A DNA stretch of 64,000 nt, from NCBI RefSeq assembly GCF_000769915.1, contig NZ_JRLV01000021.1, forward strand, positions 30,437 to 94,436. The letters run 5' to 3'. Below the pieces are notes generated by a model, which saw only the letters and a program-made list of their open reading frames with translations, did not search any database and was not told where the DNA came from. The DNA is from Flavobacterium beibuense F44-8. GTDB taxonomy: Bacteria; Bacteroidota; Bacteroidia; Flavobacteriales; Flavobacteriaceae. A program made the translations under genes and the position numbers. Position 1 is the first letter of the stretch; every line of letters starts with the position of its first letter. Below, piece by piece: positions 37,189-45,490 of the stretch.

Positions 37189-37420
37189 CTTTCCATTTTT
37201 TGTATTCTGTTTTCATGCAATGCCCACAGGGACGGAACTGTTTCTCTATAGCCTCCTGTTCAGAACTGAAGAAAACCCTGTTTGCCTGTTTCATCCGCTT
37301 CCCTGATTTGCACGATAAAAGTCCGTAGATTTTAAGCTTTTTGTTTCCGCCAAAGCTTATTTCCCTGTTCTTAATTTTAGACCTTAAAGATATATCAGAT
37401 ATTTCAATATGTTGAATCAT
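37175..37420 (-). CDS. Stand-alone Ada-like metal-binding domain protein
   Basis: An 81-residue protein with the Ada zinc-domain pattern: YGLLSCKSGKRM, NRVFFSSEQEA, FRPCGHC. In E. coli Ada, the zinc is held by Cys38, 42, 69 and 72, with Cys38 the phosphotriester methyl acceptor. Here the equivalent of Cys42 is Lys, leaving three Cys and a nearby His (GHC). It lies between the 2OG oxygenase and alkB, two bases from the former. Whether it is a methyl acceptor is unproven. Confidence 0.75.
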   Translation of the reverse strand: MIQHIEISDISLRSKIKNREISFGGNKKLKIYGLLSCKSGKRMKQANRVFFSSEQEAIEKQFRPCGHCMKTEYKKWKDGLI

Positions 37421-37422
37421 GA

Positions 37423-38136
37423 TTAACTAACAGCATCATGAAAAATAATCCCTAAGCTGTGGCGGTTACCCGATTTTACTTCGCTAACACCATGTTTCAT
37501 ATTAACCCTGTAATAGCCCTTGCTTCCTTTTTCGGGTTTAAAGTTTGTGGTAAAAATCAATACATCACCTTTTTTGGGCTTCAATACAATGGCTTTAGAC
37601 TGAGCCCTCGGGATTTGTTGCGTGAGTACAAACTCCCCGCCTGTAAAGTCGGTATCGGGTTCATCAAGTATAAAAACAACCTGAATTGGAAAATAAATAT
37701 CACCATATAAATCCTGATGCAAAGTATTAAAACCACCTTTGCCATATTTTAAAATCAGTACAGTGGCTTTTTCCTGTCCGTTTTCATGACATTGCCTAAG
37801 CAGCTCTTCGTGATTATCAGGAAAAGACACATTTATTTTCAATGCTTTAAACCAGGCGTTGGCAATAGGAGCGAGGTATGGGTAAATGTTTGTCCTTACG
37901 GTTTGAATAATATCGGGTAACGGATAAGTAAAATACTTGTATTCGCCTAAGCCAAAACGATACCGGGCCATTGTTACCGTTTTACGGTACAGGTTTGAAT
38001 TGTTATAATTGCTTTTTAATGTTTCGCATTGTTCTCCCGAAAGTAAATTAGGGATAATTGCATAACCGTTTTGGTGCATAGTTTCGGTAATCGCTTTCCA
38101 ATCGGTATTCTCTATTTTCTGAATGATATCCTGCAT
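37423..38136 (-). CDS. 2OG-Fe(II) oxygenase (prolyl 4-hydroxylase-like)
   Basis: A 237-residue dioxygenase of the P4Hc type. HQDLYGD supplies the HxD iron ligands, MKHGVSEV the distal His, and a following RHSLG the 2-oxoglutarate Arg. It is in an operon with three alkylation-repair genes (12 bases after the AraC-MGMT gene, two before the Ada-like gene), which suggests a role in alkylation damage, although the family as a whole hydroxylates proteins. A distinct enzyme from AlkB. Confidence 0.82.
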   Translation of the reverse strand: MQDIIQKIENTDWKAITETMHQNGYAIIPNLLSGEQCETLKSNYNNSNLYRKTVTMARYRFGLGEYKYFTYPLPDIIQTVRTNIYPYLAPIANAWFKALKINVSFPDNHEELLRQCHENGQEKATVLILKYGKGGFNTLHQDLYGDIYFPIQVVFILDEPDTDFTGGEFVLTQQIPRAQSKAIVLKPKKGDVLIFTTNFKPEKGSKGYYRVNMKHGVSEVKSGNRHSLGIIFHDAVS

Positions 38137-38148
38137 TGTTTTACCTTT

Positions 38149-38997
38149 TTAGATTTGCGAATCAACCTTAGCGCCTTCCCAGCCAATAATAGCTGTTTTA
38201 CGGGTGCTTCCCCACATGTATTCCCCAAAGTTTCCGGTAGACTGTATTACCCTGTGACACGGGATGAGGTAAGCTACAGGATTACTTCCTATAGCTGTCC
38301 CAACAGCTCTCGATGCGTTTGGGTTGCCAATACTTTCGGCCAGCCTGCCGTAGGTTGAAAGACCTCCCATTGGGATTTTTAAAAGACTTTCCCATACTTT
38401 TAACTGGAAATCAGTACCTTTTAAATGCAGTTTTATTTTATTTAGTTTACTCCAGTCGTTTTGGAAAATGAACAGTGCGTTTTGTTGCATTAAATCCAGT
38501 TTGCGCTGAAATGCAGCATTAGGGAATTTATCCTGCAGGTTTTTTAATGCCACTTCATCATTCTCTTCAAAAGCCATATAACAAATTCCTTTTGAGGTAG
38601 AGGCTACTATTAATGAACCAAACGGACTCTCGGCAAAACTGTAGTTTATTTGCAGGTTTTTACCTCCGTTTTTATATTCCATAGGAGTCATTCCCTCTAT
38701 GTTGATGAACAGGTCATGCAGCCTGCTGGTACTTGAAAGTCCGGTTTCGTGAGCAGTATCAAACAAAGTAGCCTTTTCTTCTTTCAGTATCTTTTTGGCA
38801 TGTTCAATACTTATAAACTGAAGGAACTTTTTAGGGCTTGTACCTGCCCAGTTAGTAAACATTTTTTGAAAATGCGACTGACTGACATGTACCTTGTCTG
38901 CAATTTCATCGAGACTGGGCTGCAACTTGAAGTTTTCCTTTATATACTCAATCGCTTTTGCAATCCTGTCGTAATTAAGTTGGTTTTGTGTTTTCAT
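38149..38997 (-). CDS. AraC-type regulator fused to O6-methylguanine-DNA methyltransferase (Ada-like, no N-terminal zinc domain)
   Basis: A 282-residue bifunctional protein: AraC helix-turn-helix (about residues 1-105, LDEIADKVHVSQSHFQKMF) and an MGMT domain (about 115-280) with the acceptor motif IPCHRV. It equals E. coli Ada minus the N-terminal methyl-sensing zinc domain, which the operon encodes separately. First gene of the repair operon and probably its activator. Confidence 0.93.
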   Translation of the reverse strand: MKTQNQLNYDRIAKAIEYIKENFKLQPSLDEIADKVHVSQSHFQKMFTNWAGTSPKKFLQFISIEHAKKILKEEKATLFDTAHETGLSSTSRLHDLFINIEGMTPMEYKNGGKNLQINYSFAESPFGSLIVASTSKGICYMAFEENDEVALKNLQDKFPNAAFQRKLDLMQQNALFIFQNDWSKLNKIKLHLKGTDFQLKVWESLLKIPMGGLSTYGRLAESIGNPNASRAVGTAIGSNPVAYLIPCHRVIQSTGNFGEYMWGSTRKTAIIGWEGAKVDSQI

Positions 38998-39090
38998 TTC
39001 TCTGAATCTTATACTGCAAATTTCTTAATGATTGAGCGGTTATAAAATCCGAAACCTGCTATGTTTGGAGATACAGGAAAGGTATTAAAA

Positions 39091-39120
39091 AATAAAACCC
39101 GTTACAAAACGGGTTTTATT
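39091..39120. terminator. Intrinsic terminator
   Basis: A 13-base perfect stem (AATAAAACCCGTT / AACGGGTTTTATT) with a 4-base loop, downstream of the leftward gene at 39175. Confidence 0.85.
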
Positions 39121-39174
39121 TAATTTGATGAGGCTATTGTTCTTTTTAATTAGGTATGTACTTCAAATTCAACA

Positions 39175-39864
39175 TTATTTTACTATAGCCAGTTGTACTA
39201 GATATTTTGTCGTTTCATTTTTTAATCCGACATCTTCATATTCAAAATCAAACATCATGGTAAGTTCGAGTTCGATAAAGTCTTTTTCAAGTTTTAAGAA
39301 TCTTATTTCGGTTACATCTACAGGGTTGTGAGCATTTCTTAGAAAAACAGAACCATCAATATAACCTTCATTTGGGTTTACGGGGAAGGAAACGGTTTTT
39401 CCAACATAGCTTTGCAGGTTTTCTGGTAATTCAATGGCATACAAATCTATCGATGTAGAGATGATTTCATTATCCAGAACAAATTTGGACACAGGCAGGA
39501 CAATAGAATAATAGTTTTCGTCTTCTATTTTAAACTGTCCTTTTAGTATCTCCCATTTTGTAACCGAAAAATCATTTGTCAAATCAGGATAATCACCTGG
39601 ATTTTCTTCAGCTTCTTTTAAATCGAGGTAAGTTTTACCCTTTTCAAATGCGGTTACAATATCTTCAATGTATTCAGTAGTAGGTTTGGCTCCGTGTTTC
39701 CAGAAAATTTCTATCATTCTAAAATCATCTGTATAGGACGCCCATTGTATACCGGTAGTATCATTTTGTAGAAGGGTATTGGCATCAAATCCGTTTTGTA
39801 GCGCATTTTCTACAGCTTCGTAGTTTCTCTCTACTATATAGTCTAAAAGTTTTTCCGGAATCAT
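39175..39864 (-). CDS. Protein of unknown function with ankyrin-like N-terminus
   Basis: A 229-residue soluble protein. The first 70 residues (LLDYIVERNYEAVENALQNGFDANTLLQ and DDFRMIEIFWKHGAKP, shown only in part: AVENALQNGFDAN) resemble two ankyrin repeats. The rest is acidic and beta-rich, with no motif I know. The segment is AT-rich and lies with another unknown next to tRNA genes. It could be an immunity-type or accessory protein, but there is no adjacent toxin. Confidence 0.55.
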   Translation of the reverse strand: MIPEKLLDYIVERNYEAVENALQNGFDANTLLQNDTTGIQWASYTDDFRMIEIFWKHGAKPTTEYIEDIVTAFEKGKTYLDLKEAEENPGDYPDLTNDFSVTKWEILKGQFKIEDENYYSIVLPVSKFVLDNEIISTSIDLYAIELPENLQSYVGKTVSFPVNPNEGYIDGSVFLRNAHNPVDVTEIRFLKLEKDFIELELTMMFDFEYEDVGLKNETTKYLVQLAIVK

Positions 39865-39874
39865 AATTATTTTT

Positions 39875-40669
39875 TTAACAAGAATCGACTATTACAATTC
39901 TTTTATTTTTAGAAGGATTAATATTTAACTTCATTTCAATGGATCGCGTTAAAAACAGGCTTGCAAAGTAAATAGTATTTTTATATGGTGCATTACTTCT
40001 TTCGTCAGGTTTTTCAAAACATGATTTCAAATAGTTAAATTCTTTTTCTATAATATCAAAAATTGTGGTGTTATCTCTGTATTTGGCTTCAGTTTGATCT
40101 ATTATACTATTTTCATATTCATCTGGATTAAAATTGTCTTCTATTCCGCTATTCAAAATATGCTTCATTATAAGAATCATATAGTCATTGAATCTTAAAA
40201 AATCTTCAACGCTTATATTCATTCCTTCGTCATCTTTATTGAATTTTACCTCTTCAATAGGGTAGTAAGCTGTGTAATTACCATATTGAAACATGTAGCT
40301 ATAGCAAACAGTAGATGTATGGACCCTATATAGTGATATTATTCCATACCTTTTATATACATCGCTGCTATTAGGAGTTTGTAAACGTAAATCATTTTTT
40401 TGATCTTCATATTTACCATAAGTCAGCTCTTCGTCCAGATAATATGTTATTTCAAATAATTCACAGGCTGTTATGTTATTTATATCTTCTTTTACCGTAG
40501 ATACAATGTTGCTATAGTTCACCTGATAAGAATTACCAAACTCTGATTTTCTGTCATCAATAAAATCTTTAAATGACCGTTTATAAAGTTTCCCTGATTT
40601 TAAAACATTATAGAGTTTTAATGAAGCTGTTTCTTTGTGAAACATATAGATTTCTGTATCTCTTCCCAT
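39875..40669 (-). CDS. Protein of unknown function
   Basis: A 264-residue soluble protein beginning MGRDTEIYMF, rich in Asn, Ile, Tyr and Asp, and clearly more AT-rich than the neighbouring core genes. No domain recognised. It is ten bases upstream of the ankyrin-like gene and probably co-transcribed with it. The base composition and position beside a tRNA cluster suggest recent acquisition. Confidence 0.5.
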   Translation of the reverse strand: MGRDTEIYMFHKETASLKLYNVLKSGKLYKRSFKDFIDDRKSEFGNSYQVNYSNIVSTVKEDINNITACELFEITYYLDEELTYGKYEDQKNDLRLQTPNSSDVYKRYGIISLYRVHTSTVCYSYMFQYGNYTAYYPIEEVKFNKDDEGMNISVEDFLRFNDYMILIMKHILNSGIEDNFNPDEYENSIIDQTEAKYRDNTTIFDIIEKEFNYLKSCFEKPDERSNAPYKNTIYFASLFLTRSIEMKLNINPSKNKRIVIVDSC

Positions 40670-40734
40670 AATACTTTTGTTGAATTGAACGAATTTAAAA
40701 AAACTTTATAAGGCTAGCATACCGGAAGCTATAA

Positions 40735-40770
40735 AAAAAAGCCTGAGAAACTAAACTCTCAGGCTTTTTT
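40735..40770. terminator. Terminator downstream of the tRNA operon
   Basis: A stem AAAAAAGCCTGAGA / TCTCAGGCTTTTTT around loop AACTAAAC lies just after the tRNA-Leu 3' end on the minus strand. Confidence 0.8.
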
Positions 40771-40776
40771 TGTTTG

Positions 40777-40858
40777 TGACCATGACTGGATTCGAACCAG
40801 CACGCCTTGCAGCACCACCCCCTCAAGATGGCGAGTCTACCAATTCCTCCACATGGCC
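40777..40858 (-). tRNA. tRNA-Leu (GAG)
   Basis: An 82-base class II tRNA with a short variable arm. The acceptor stem pairs GGCCATG with CATGGTC, the D-arm contains AATTGGTAGAC, the T-loop is GGTTCGAATCC, and the anticodon loop TTGAGGG gives anticodon GAG for CUC/CUU codons. CCA is not encoded. Last gene of a three-tRNA operon. Confidence 0.95.
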
Positions 40859-40874
40859 GGTAGGTATAAAGCAA

Positions 40875-40911
40875 AAAAAAAAGTTAAGCATAAAGAACGC
40901 TTAACTTTTTT
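40875..40911. terminator. Hairpin between tRNA-Leu and tRNA-Lys
   Basis: Stem AAAAGTTAAGC / GCTTAACTTTT with loop ATAAAGAAC. It may be a terminator or processing site inside the tRNA operon. Confidence 0.55.
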
Positions 40912-40912
40912 G

Positions 40913-40985
40913 TGACCCGACTGGGGCTCGAACCCAGGACCCCAACATTAAAAGTGTTGTGCTCTACCAACTGAGCTATCGAGTC
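40913..40985 (-). tRNA. tRNA-Lys (TTT), copy 2
   Basis: A 73-base tRNA. The acceptor stem pairs GACTCGA with TCGGGTC, the D-arm has AGCTCAGTTGGTAGAGC, the anticodon loop CTTTTAA gives TTT, and the T-loop is GGTTCGAGCCC. Identical to the copy at 41023-41095. Confidence 0.97.
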
Positions 40986-41022
40986 ATTGCTTTCAGGGAT
41001 AAATAATTTTGGTCTTTCTTAG

Positions 41023-41095
41023 TGACCCGACTGGGGCTCGAACCCAGGACCCCAACATTAAAAGTGTTGTGCTCTACCAACTGAGCTATCGAGTC
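41023..41095 (-). tRNA. tRNA-Lys (TTT), copy 1
   Basis: First gene of the tRNA operon, identical over its 73 bases to the copy 37 bases downstream. The duplication raises tRNA-Lys dosage, which suits an AT-rich genome with many AAA codons. Confidence 0.97.
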
Positions 41096-41120
41096 ATTAT
41101 TCATTCCCTGAATGCGGGTG

Positions 41121-41152
41121 CAAATATACGCATGTATTCTTTATAATTCAAA
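41121..41152 (-). promoter_or_regulatory. Promoter of the tRNA operon
   Basis: On the minus strand TTTG (41149-41152), a 20-base spacer, then TATATTTG (41121-41128), 26 bases before the first tRNA. Confidence 0.65.
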
Positions 41153-41164
41153 GCGAAAATGTCA

Positions 41165-41172
41165 TAAATTTG
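41165..41172 (+). promoter_or_regulatory. -7 box of the shikimate kinase gene
   Basis: TAAATTTG on the plus strand matches TAnnTTTG; the transcript would begin about 45 bases before the ATG at 41224. Confidence 0.45.
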
Positions 41173-41223
41173 AGTTTTTTTTTATTAATTTATTTAACGC
41201 CTTAATTTATAGGGATTTATTAT

Positions 41224-41739
41224 ATGAAAAAAATTTTGCTGTCAGGCTACATGGCCTCCGGAAAGTCAACAATTGCTCAGTTATTGTCAAAAGCATCGGG
41301 AATTCCCTACAGGGATTTGGATGATATTATAGCAGAAAATGCTCAAAAAAGTGTTTCAGACATATTTTCGGAAGACGGAGAGATAAAATTTCGCAAACTG
41401 GAACACGAAGCGCTTAAAGCCGTTCTAAGCGACGATAAAGGTTTAATACTTGCCTTAGGGGGCGGAACACCGTGTTATGCCAATAACCACGAGTTTTTAA
41501 AGCGTGACGATGTTATGTCGATATATTTAAAAACTAGTATACCCGAGCTGTTAAAAAGATTAAGGGCAGACGGGAGCGGAAGACCGTTGTTTGATAAACA
41601 ACCGCCGGAGGAGCAGGAGGAGTTTGTAGCCAAACATTTGTTTGACCGCAGTTATTTTTACCATCAGTCAAAACACGTAATTCTGACAGATGGTAAAACA
41701 ACCGAGAATATAGTTAATGAAATTATGAGCCTGTTTTAA
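41224..41739 (+). CDS. aroK: Shikimate kinase
   Basis: Phosphorylates shikimate in aromatic amino-acid synthesis. The Walker A motif is GYMASGKST (residues 8-16), followed by DLDDIIAE, FRKLE and the lid GGGTPCY region; 171 residues is typical. Cytosolic. Convergent with the phosphoribosyltransferase gene two bases away. Confidence 0.96.
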   Translation: MKKILLSGYMASGKSTIAQLLSKASGIPYRDLDDIIAENAQKSVSDIFSEDGEIKFRKLEHEALKAVLSDDKGLILALGGGTPCYANNHEFLKRDDVMSIYLKTSIPELLKRLRADGSGRPLFDKQPPEEQEEFVAKHLFDRSYFYHQSKHVILTDGKTTENIVNEIMSLF

Positions 41740-41741
41740 GC

Positions 41742-42236
41742 TTAGCTTAAATAGGCATACTCTTCATTATCATTAAATACTACATGTATATGTTCCTGTA
41801 GTGAGGTAGAAAGCGATAGCCCTTTAAAGTCGGCTTTAACGGGGTATTGCTTATGGTTGCGGTCTACAAGTACCGCAGTTTTAAATTTTTTAAGCGGAAC
41901 ATGAAGAAAATGCTTAACGCCATATATAAGGGTAGTGCCGCTGTTAAGTACATCGTCTACCAGTACAAGGGCTTTGTTTGCATATTCTTCGGCAGGGATA
42001 GAGGTGATTACTTCCTCAATAGGGTTTTGCTTATTTATTTTTACCTCACACAGGGTAACCTTTAGGTCAGAGATATCGTCTACCATTTTAGCCAGTTTTT
42101 CGGCAAAAACATAACCGTTAGATGCAATTCCGGCAATAACAATCTCCTTTTCATCTACAAAGGTTTCATATATCTGGTAGGCAATTCTTTTTGTTTTATG
42201 TTCTATTTCCTGTTGTGTAAGGATTATATTTTTCAT
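41742..42236 (-). CDS. PyrR-like phosphoribosyltransferase
   Basis: A 164-residue type I phosphoribosyltransferase fold with the PRPP loop VLVDDVLNSGTT (about residues 90-101). Short length and flavobacterial context fit the 'phosphoribosyltransferase family protein' group related to PyrR. No RNA-binding role can be shown; a salvage enzyme is possible. Confidence 0.82.
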   Translation of the reverse strand: MKNIILTQQEIEHKTKRIAYQIYETFVDEKEIVIAGIASNGYVFAEKLAKMVDDISDLKVTLCEVKINKQNPIEEVITSIPAEEYANKALVLVDDVLNSGTTLIYGVKHFLHVPLKKFKTAVLVDRNHKQYPVKADFKGLSLSTSLQEHIHVVFNDNEEYAYLS

Positions 42237-42296
42237 GGGTATTGTTTTAGTTCTTCAAAGATAAAAAGTGTTTGGGTATAACGGAGCTTTTAAAAG

Positions 42297-42701
42297 CTAT
42301 ATTTCGCTTTCCTCTCCGGTAATGAAATCGTTGTCAAAATCATCGGCATAATCGTCCAGGTCACGCCTGTCTTTTTTGGTAGGGCGTCCGGTGCCTTTAG
42401 CGCGGTAATAATCTTTAGACAGTTTAAGCAGTTCCAGGTGTTCAAACGCTTCTGCCGGAGTTTCATCCTTACGGTAAATATCCACAAGTTTAGCCCCTAC
42501 ACGGTTTGGCGGAATATCTAACACGGTAAGTTTATAGTTTATCTGGTCTTTTCTTACGGTAAGTTTATCGGTAGGGTATACCTCACGCGATGGCTTTGCC
42601 TGCTGCCCGTTTATGGTTATGTGTCCTTTCTTGCAGGCTTCGGTTGCAATATTGCGGGTTTTATAGTAGCGTATGCACCATAAATATTTATCTATCCTCA
42701 T
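42297..42701 (-). CDS. hslR: S4-domain RNA-binding protein (Hsp15/HslR family)
   Basis: A 134-residue protein with an N-terminal S4 domain: RIDKYLWCIRYYKTRNIATEACKKGHI (cited here in part: RIDKYLWCIRYYKTR) and NGQQAKPSREV. Hsp15 rescues stalled 50S subunits carrying nascent chains. A charged C-terminal tail with RPTKKDRRDLDDY matches the family. Single gene. Confidence 0.85.
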   Translation of the reverse strand: MRIDKYLWCIRYYKTRNIATEACKKGHITINGQQAKPSREVYPTDKLTVRKDQINYKLTVLDIPPNRVGAKLVDIYRKDETPAEAFEHLELLKLSKDYYRAKGTGRPTKKDRRDLDDYADDFDNDFITGEESEI

Positions 42702-42782
42702 ACTAAATCCTTAAATTCATTGTTATAAAGCAATACAAAAATAAATGAAAATTGTATCTTGCGCCCATTAAAAAAAATTAAA

Positions 42783-43682
42783 ATGAAGAGATGTTTGATG
42801 GCTTTAAGCCTGTTGTCTTTAGCTTTTTTAGGTTCATGTAAAAAAGATGACGATACCAGTATTGCTCCGCCAAGGGATTATGGTGAACAATATGTGACCG
42901 ATAAGGCTGATTTAGAAAATTATCTGAATACCCATTATATAGTTAGTGTTGATGAAGATTTTACTATTGTTATAGATTCTATAACCGAAGATAATCCGCA
43001 AACATCTATTTGGGATCAAACAGAATACCCTTTAATGACTAAGGTTGTTACTTTTGAAGAAGTAGACCATATGTTATACTACCTGGTACTTAACGAAGGT
43101 GTAGGGGAGAACCCTACAAAATACGACCAGGTAAAAGTAGCTTACAGAGGTTGGAGACTGGATGATGTTCAGTTTGATTACAACCCGTATCCTGAAAGTT
43201 TTAACTCGTTATTCGGACTTATTACCGGATGGCAGGAAATAATCCCTTTATTTAAAACAGGGGTTTATAATGATATTCCGGGCGACCCAAATCCGGCTAA
43301 TTTTACCGATTATGGTGCAGGGGTAATGTTCTTACCGTCTGCTTTTGGTTACTATGACAGTGCTCAGGTTAATATCCCTTCATACAGTCCGCTTGTATTT
43401 AGCTTTAAACTGTATGATATGAATATTTTTGATTCAGATAACGATGGTATTCCAAACCGTTATGAAATAGATCCTGAAGACGGAGATATTTTAACCTATG
43501 ATACTGATGGTGATGGTTTACCAAACTATCTTGATGCAGATGATGATAACGACGGTTATCCAACAAGAGATGAGATTACCATACCGGGTACTGACGAGGT
43601 TTATGATTTTGAAAACATACCTACCTGCAGTAGCGGAATTAAATTACACCTTGATTCTGCCTGTCATCAGGAAATAGATTAA
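42783..43682 (+). CDS. FKBP-type peptidyl-prolyl isomerase-like lipoprotein with a calcium-binding C-terminus
   Basis: A 299-residue lipoprotein (signal ending LAFLGSC, lipid Cys about residue 19). An FKBP-like domain (about 105-220: VKVAYRGWRLDDVQFDY, LITGWQEIIPLFKTG, LPSAFGYY) is followed by thrombospondin type 3-like Asp repeats (DSDNDGIPNRYE, DTDGDGLPNYLDADDDNDG), which should bind calcium. The pattern recalls GldI-like secreted foldases. The ATG at 42783 starts the signal peptide. Confidence 0.8.
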   Translation: MKRCLMALSLLSLAFLGSCKKDDDTSIAPPRDYGEQYVTDKADLENYLNTHYIVSVDEDFTIVIDSITEDNPQTSIWDQTEYPLMTKVVTFEEVDHMLYYLVLNEGVGENPTKYDQVKVAYRGWRLDDVQFDYNPYPESFNSLFGLITGWQEIIPLFKTGVYNDIPGDPNPANFTDYGAGVMFLPSAFGYYDSAQVNIPSYSPLVFSFKLYDMNIFDSDNDGIPNRYEIDPEDGDILTYDTDGDGLPNYLDADDDNDGYPTRDEITIPGTDEVYDFENIPTCSSGIKLHLDSACHQEID

Positions 43683-43702
43683 GTAATAAAGAAAGATATT
43701 AA

Positions 43703-43732
43703 AAAAAGCCTCTGCAACTGCAGAGGCTTTTT
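43703..43732. terminator. Terminator between convergent lipoprotein genes
   Basis: A stem AAAAAGCCTCTGC / GCAGAGGCTTTTT closed by a short loop. Confidence 0.85.
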
Positions 43733-43749
43733 AAATAAATTATATTTAA

Positions 43750-44208
43750 TTAATTTGGAAAATCAAACCACTCACTCTCAGTATAACAGTATTGATTTAA
43801 TCCGTCATAACTTGTTATTGTGTATCTGTATTGGAAACAGTTATCAGTACCTCCTGCCGGGAAGGTAGGTGCTGGTACACCACCATTTAGGGTGTAGGTT
43901 TCTGAGTTAAGAAGGTCAATAGTGTAGCTTGTTATTGAGGTAGAGCCTGTACATCCTCTGTTCTTGATTTCAAGTTTACTGGTGTAAGTTCGGCCTACAA
44001 TCCTTAACAGATTGCCTTTGTTCCAATAGAACAATATGTTATTGCCTAAAAGCACGGCTCCGTGTTCTAAATCTTCAATGTTTGTACATTTTGCAACTTT
44101 AGTTGTAAAATTTGAATAGTCCTCATTCATTTGTACGCTGTCGTCAGAAGAACAGCTTGTTGCCAATACGGTAAGGCAAAATACGGGCAATAAAAGAAAT
44201 TTTCGCAT
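43750..44208 (-). CDS. Lipoprotein of unknown function
   Basis: A 152-residue lipoprotein (signal ending VLATSC, then SSDDS; lipid Cys about residue 19). The mature part is small, beta-rich and contains five further Cys, which could form disulfides. No family recognised. Single gene; the 250 bases upstream are AT-rich and contain only the transketolase terminator. Confidence 0.6.
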   Translation of the reverse strand: MRKFLLLPVFCLTVLATSCSSDDSVQMNEDYSNFTTKVAKCTNIEDLEHGAVLLGNNILFYWNKGNLLRIVGRTYTSKLEIKNRGCTGSTSITSYTIDLLNSETYTLNGGVPAPTFPAGGTDNCFQYRYTITSYDGLNQYCYTESEWFDFPN

Positions 44209-44407
44209 AATATTAAAAAATTAAATGGTTTACCTGTTAATTCTTTTAAACTATGCATTTTAAAGGTAGGGTTGTTTTATTTTCGATAAAAAGAGTAATT
44301 AATTCGAGTAAGTAAGTTAAAATTATTTAACATATGTGTTTGATAAATAATTATTTACAGGTTTAGTTGTGGTTTGGATATGTTAAGGTATTTAGTTTTT
44401 GAATAAA

Positions 44408-44437
44408 AAAAATCCCAACCGCAAGGTTGGGATTTTT
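44408..44437. terminator. Terminator after the transketolase genes
   Basis: Stem AAATCCCAACC / GGTTGGGATTT around a GCAA loop, followed on the minus strand by a run of Ts. Confidence 0.85.
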
Positions 44438-44456
44438 AATGTATTGTAAGGGAGAA

Positions 44457-45410
44457 TTATTTTCTCTTGATTACTTTTTCTACAGCAGCAACAATAGCTT
44501 CGTTGTTAAGTTTGTACTTGTCCATAAGCTGGGCAGGAGTACCACTTTCACCAAAACTGTCGTTAACAGCAACAAATTCCTGTGGAGCAGGGTTGTTTGC
44601 AGCAAGTGTGCGTGCAACGCTCTCACCAAGACCACCAAGAACATTGTGCTCTTCGGCAGTAACTACGCATCCTGTTTTAGCAACCGATTTAAGGATAGCT
44701 TCCTCGTCAAGTGGCTTTATAGTGTGGATGTTAATAACCTCTGCAGAAATACCTTTAGCCTCAAGAGCCTCAGCAGCAACAAGTGCTTCCCATACAAGGT
44801 GACCTGTAGCAACGATAGTAACATCTGTACCTTCGTTTAACATCACAGCTTTACCAATTACAAACTCTCCGTTCTCCGGAGTGAAGTTTGGTACAGAAGG
44901 ACGACCGAAACGCAGGTATACAGGACCGTGGTGCTCTGCAATAGCGATAGTAGCCGCTTTAGTTTGGTTATAGTCACAAGTATTGATTACAGTCATGCCC
45001 GGAAGCATTTTCATCAAACCTATATCTTCAAGTATTTGGTGTGTAGCACCGTCTTCACCTAGTGTTAAACCAGCGTGAGATGCACATATTTTTACATTTT
45101 TATCTGAATAAGCTACTGCCTGACGGATTTGGTCATAAACCCTACCTGTAGAGAAGTTGGCAAAAGTACCTGTGTAAGGAATTTTACCACCTATTGTCAT
45201 ACCTGCAGCCATACCAATCATGTTAGCTTCGGCAATACCTACCTGAAAGAAACGCTCAGGGTGGTTAGCTTTAAAATCGTCCATTTTAAGCGATCCTATA
45301 AGGTCAGCACAAAGGGCAACAACATTTTCGTTTGTTTTACCAAGTTCTGTAAGGCCAGCACCAAAACCAGAACGAGTATCTTTATTTCCTGTATTTGTGT
45401 ATTTTTTCAT
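44457..45410 (-). CDS. Transketolase, C-terminal subunit
   Basis: Carries the pyrimidine-binding and C-terminal domains of a two-subunit transketolase (317 residues): MGLAGSLAETG-like start replaced by FGAGLTELGKTNENVVALCADL, then GIAEANMIGMAAGM with the catalytic Glu and TAEEHNVLGGLGE. It needs the N-terminal subunit 80 bases upstream. The ATG at 45410 is preferred over an in-frame start at 45461, whose first 17 codons fall in repeat-like sequence. Confidence 0.93.
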   Translation of the reverse strand: MKKYTNTGNKDTRSGFGAGLTELGKTNENVVALCADLIGSLKMDDFKANHPERFFQVGIAEANMIGMAAGMTIGGKIPYTGTFANFSTGRVYDQIRQAVAYSDKNVKICASHAGLTLGEDGATHQILEDIGLMKMLPGMTVINTCDYNQTKAATIAIAEHHGPVYLRFGRPSVPNFTPENGEFVIGKAVMLNEGTDVTIVATGHLVWEALVAAEALEAKGISAEVINIHTIKPLDEEAILKSVAKTGCVVTAEEHNVLGGLGESVARTLAANNPAPQEFVAVNDSFGESGTPAQLMDKYKLNNEAIVAAVEKVIKRK

Positions 45411-45419
45411 TTTGCTAAA

Positions 45420-45485
45420 ATTAGTAGTGAGAATTGAGTAGTGAGAATTCAGAAATCTCAAATCCCATATCTGTTATCTCAAATC
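45420..45485. repeat. Short direct repeats between the transketolase genes
   Basis: AGTAGTGAGAATT occurs twice at 45423-45435 and 45437-45449, followed by related pieces (TCTCAAATC twice). This looks like a decayed low-complexity interspersed repeat within the operon's linker. Confidence 0.4.
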
Positions 45486-45490
45486 TTCTA

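Noticed and set aside
40913..41095. Two identical tRNA-Lys sequences as an attachment-site duplication of an integrated element
   Set aside because: Both are complete tRNA genes in one operon only 37 bases apart, with no integrase or foreign genes between them. A plain tandem gene duplication is enough.
44467..44840. Overlapping plus-strand open frames across the transketolase gene
   Set aside because: Antisense shadows of a well-conserved gene, rich in Ser and Cys, with no promoter or ribosome-binding site.
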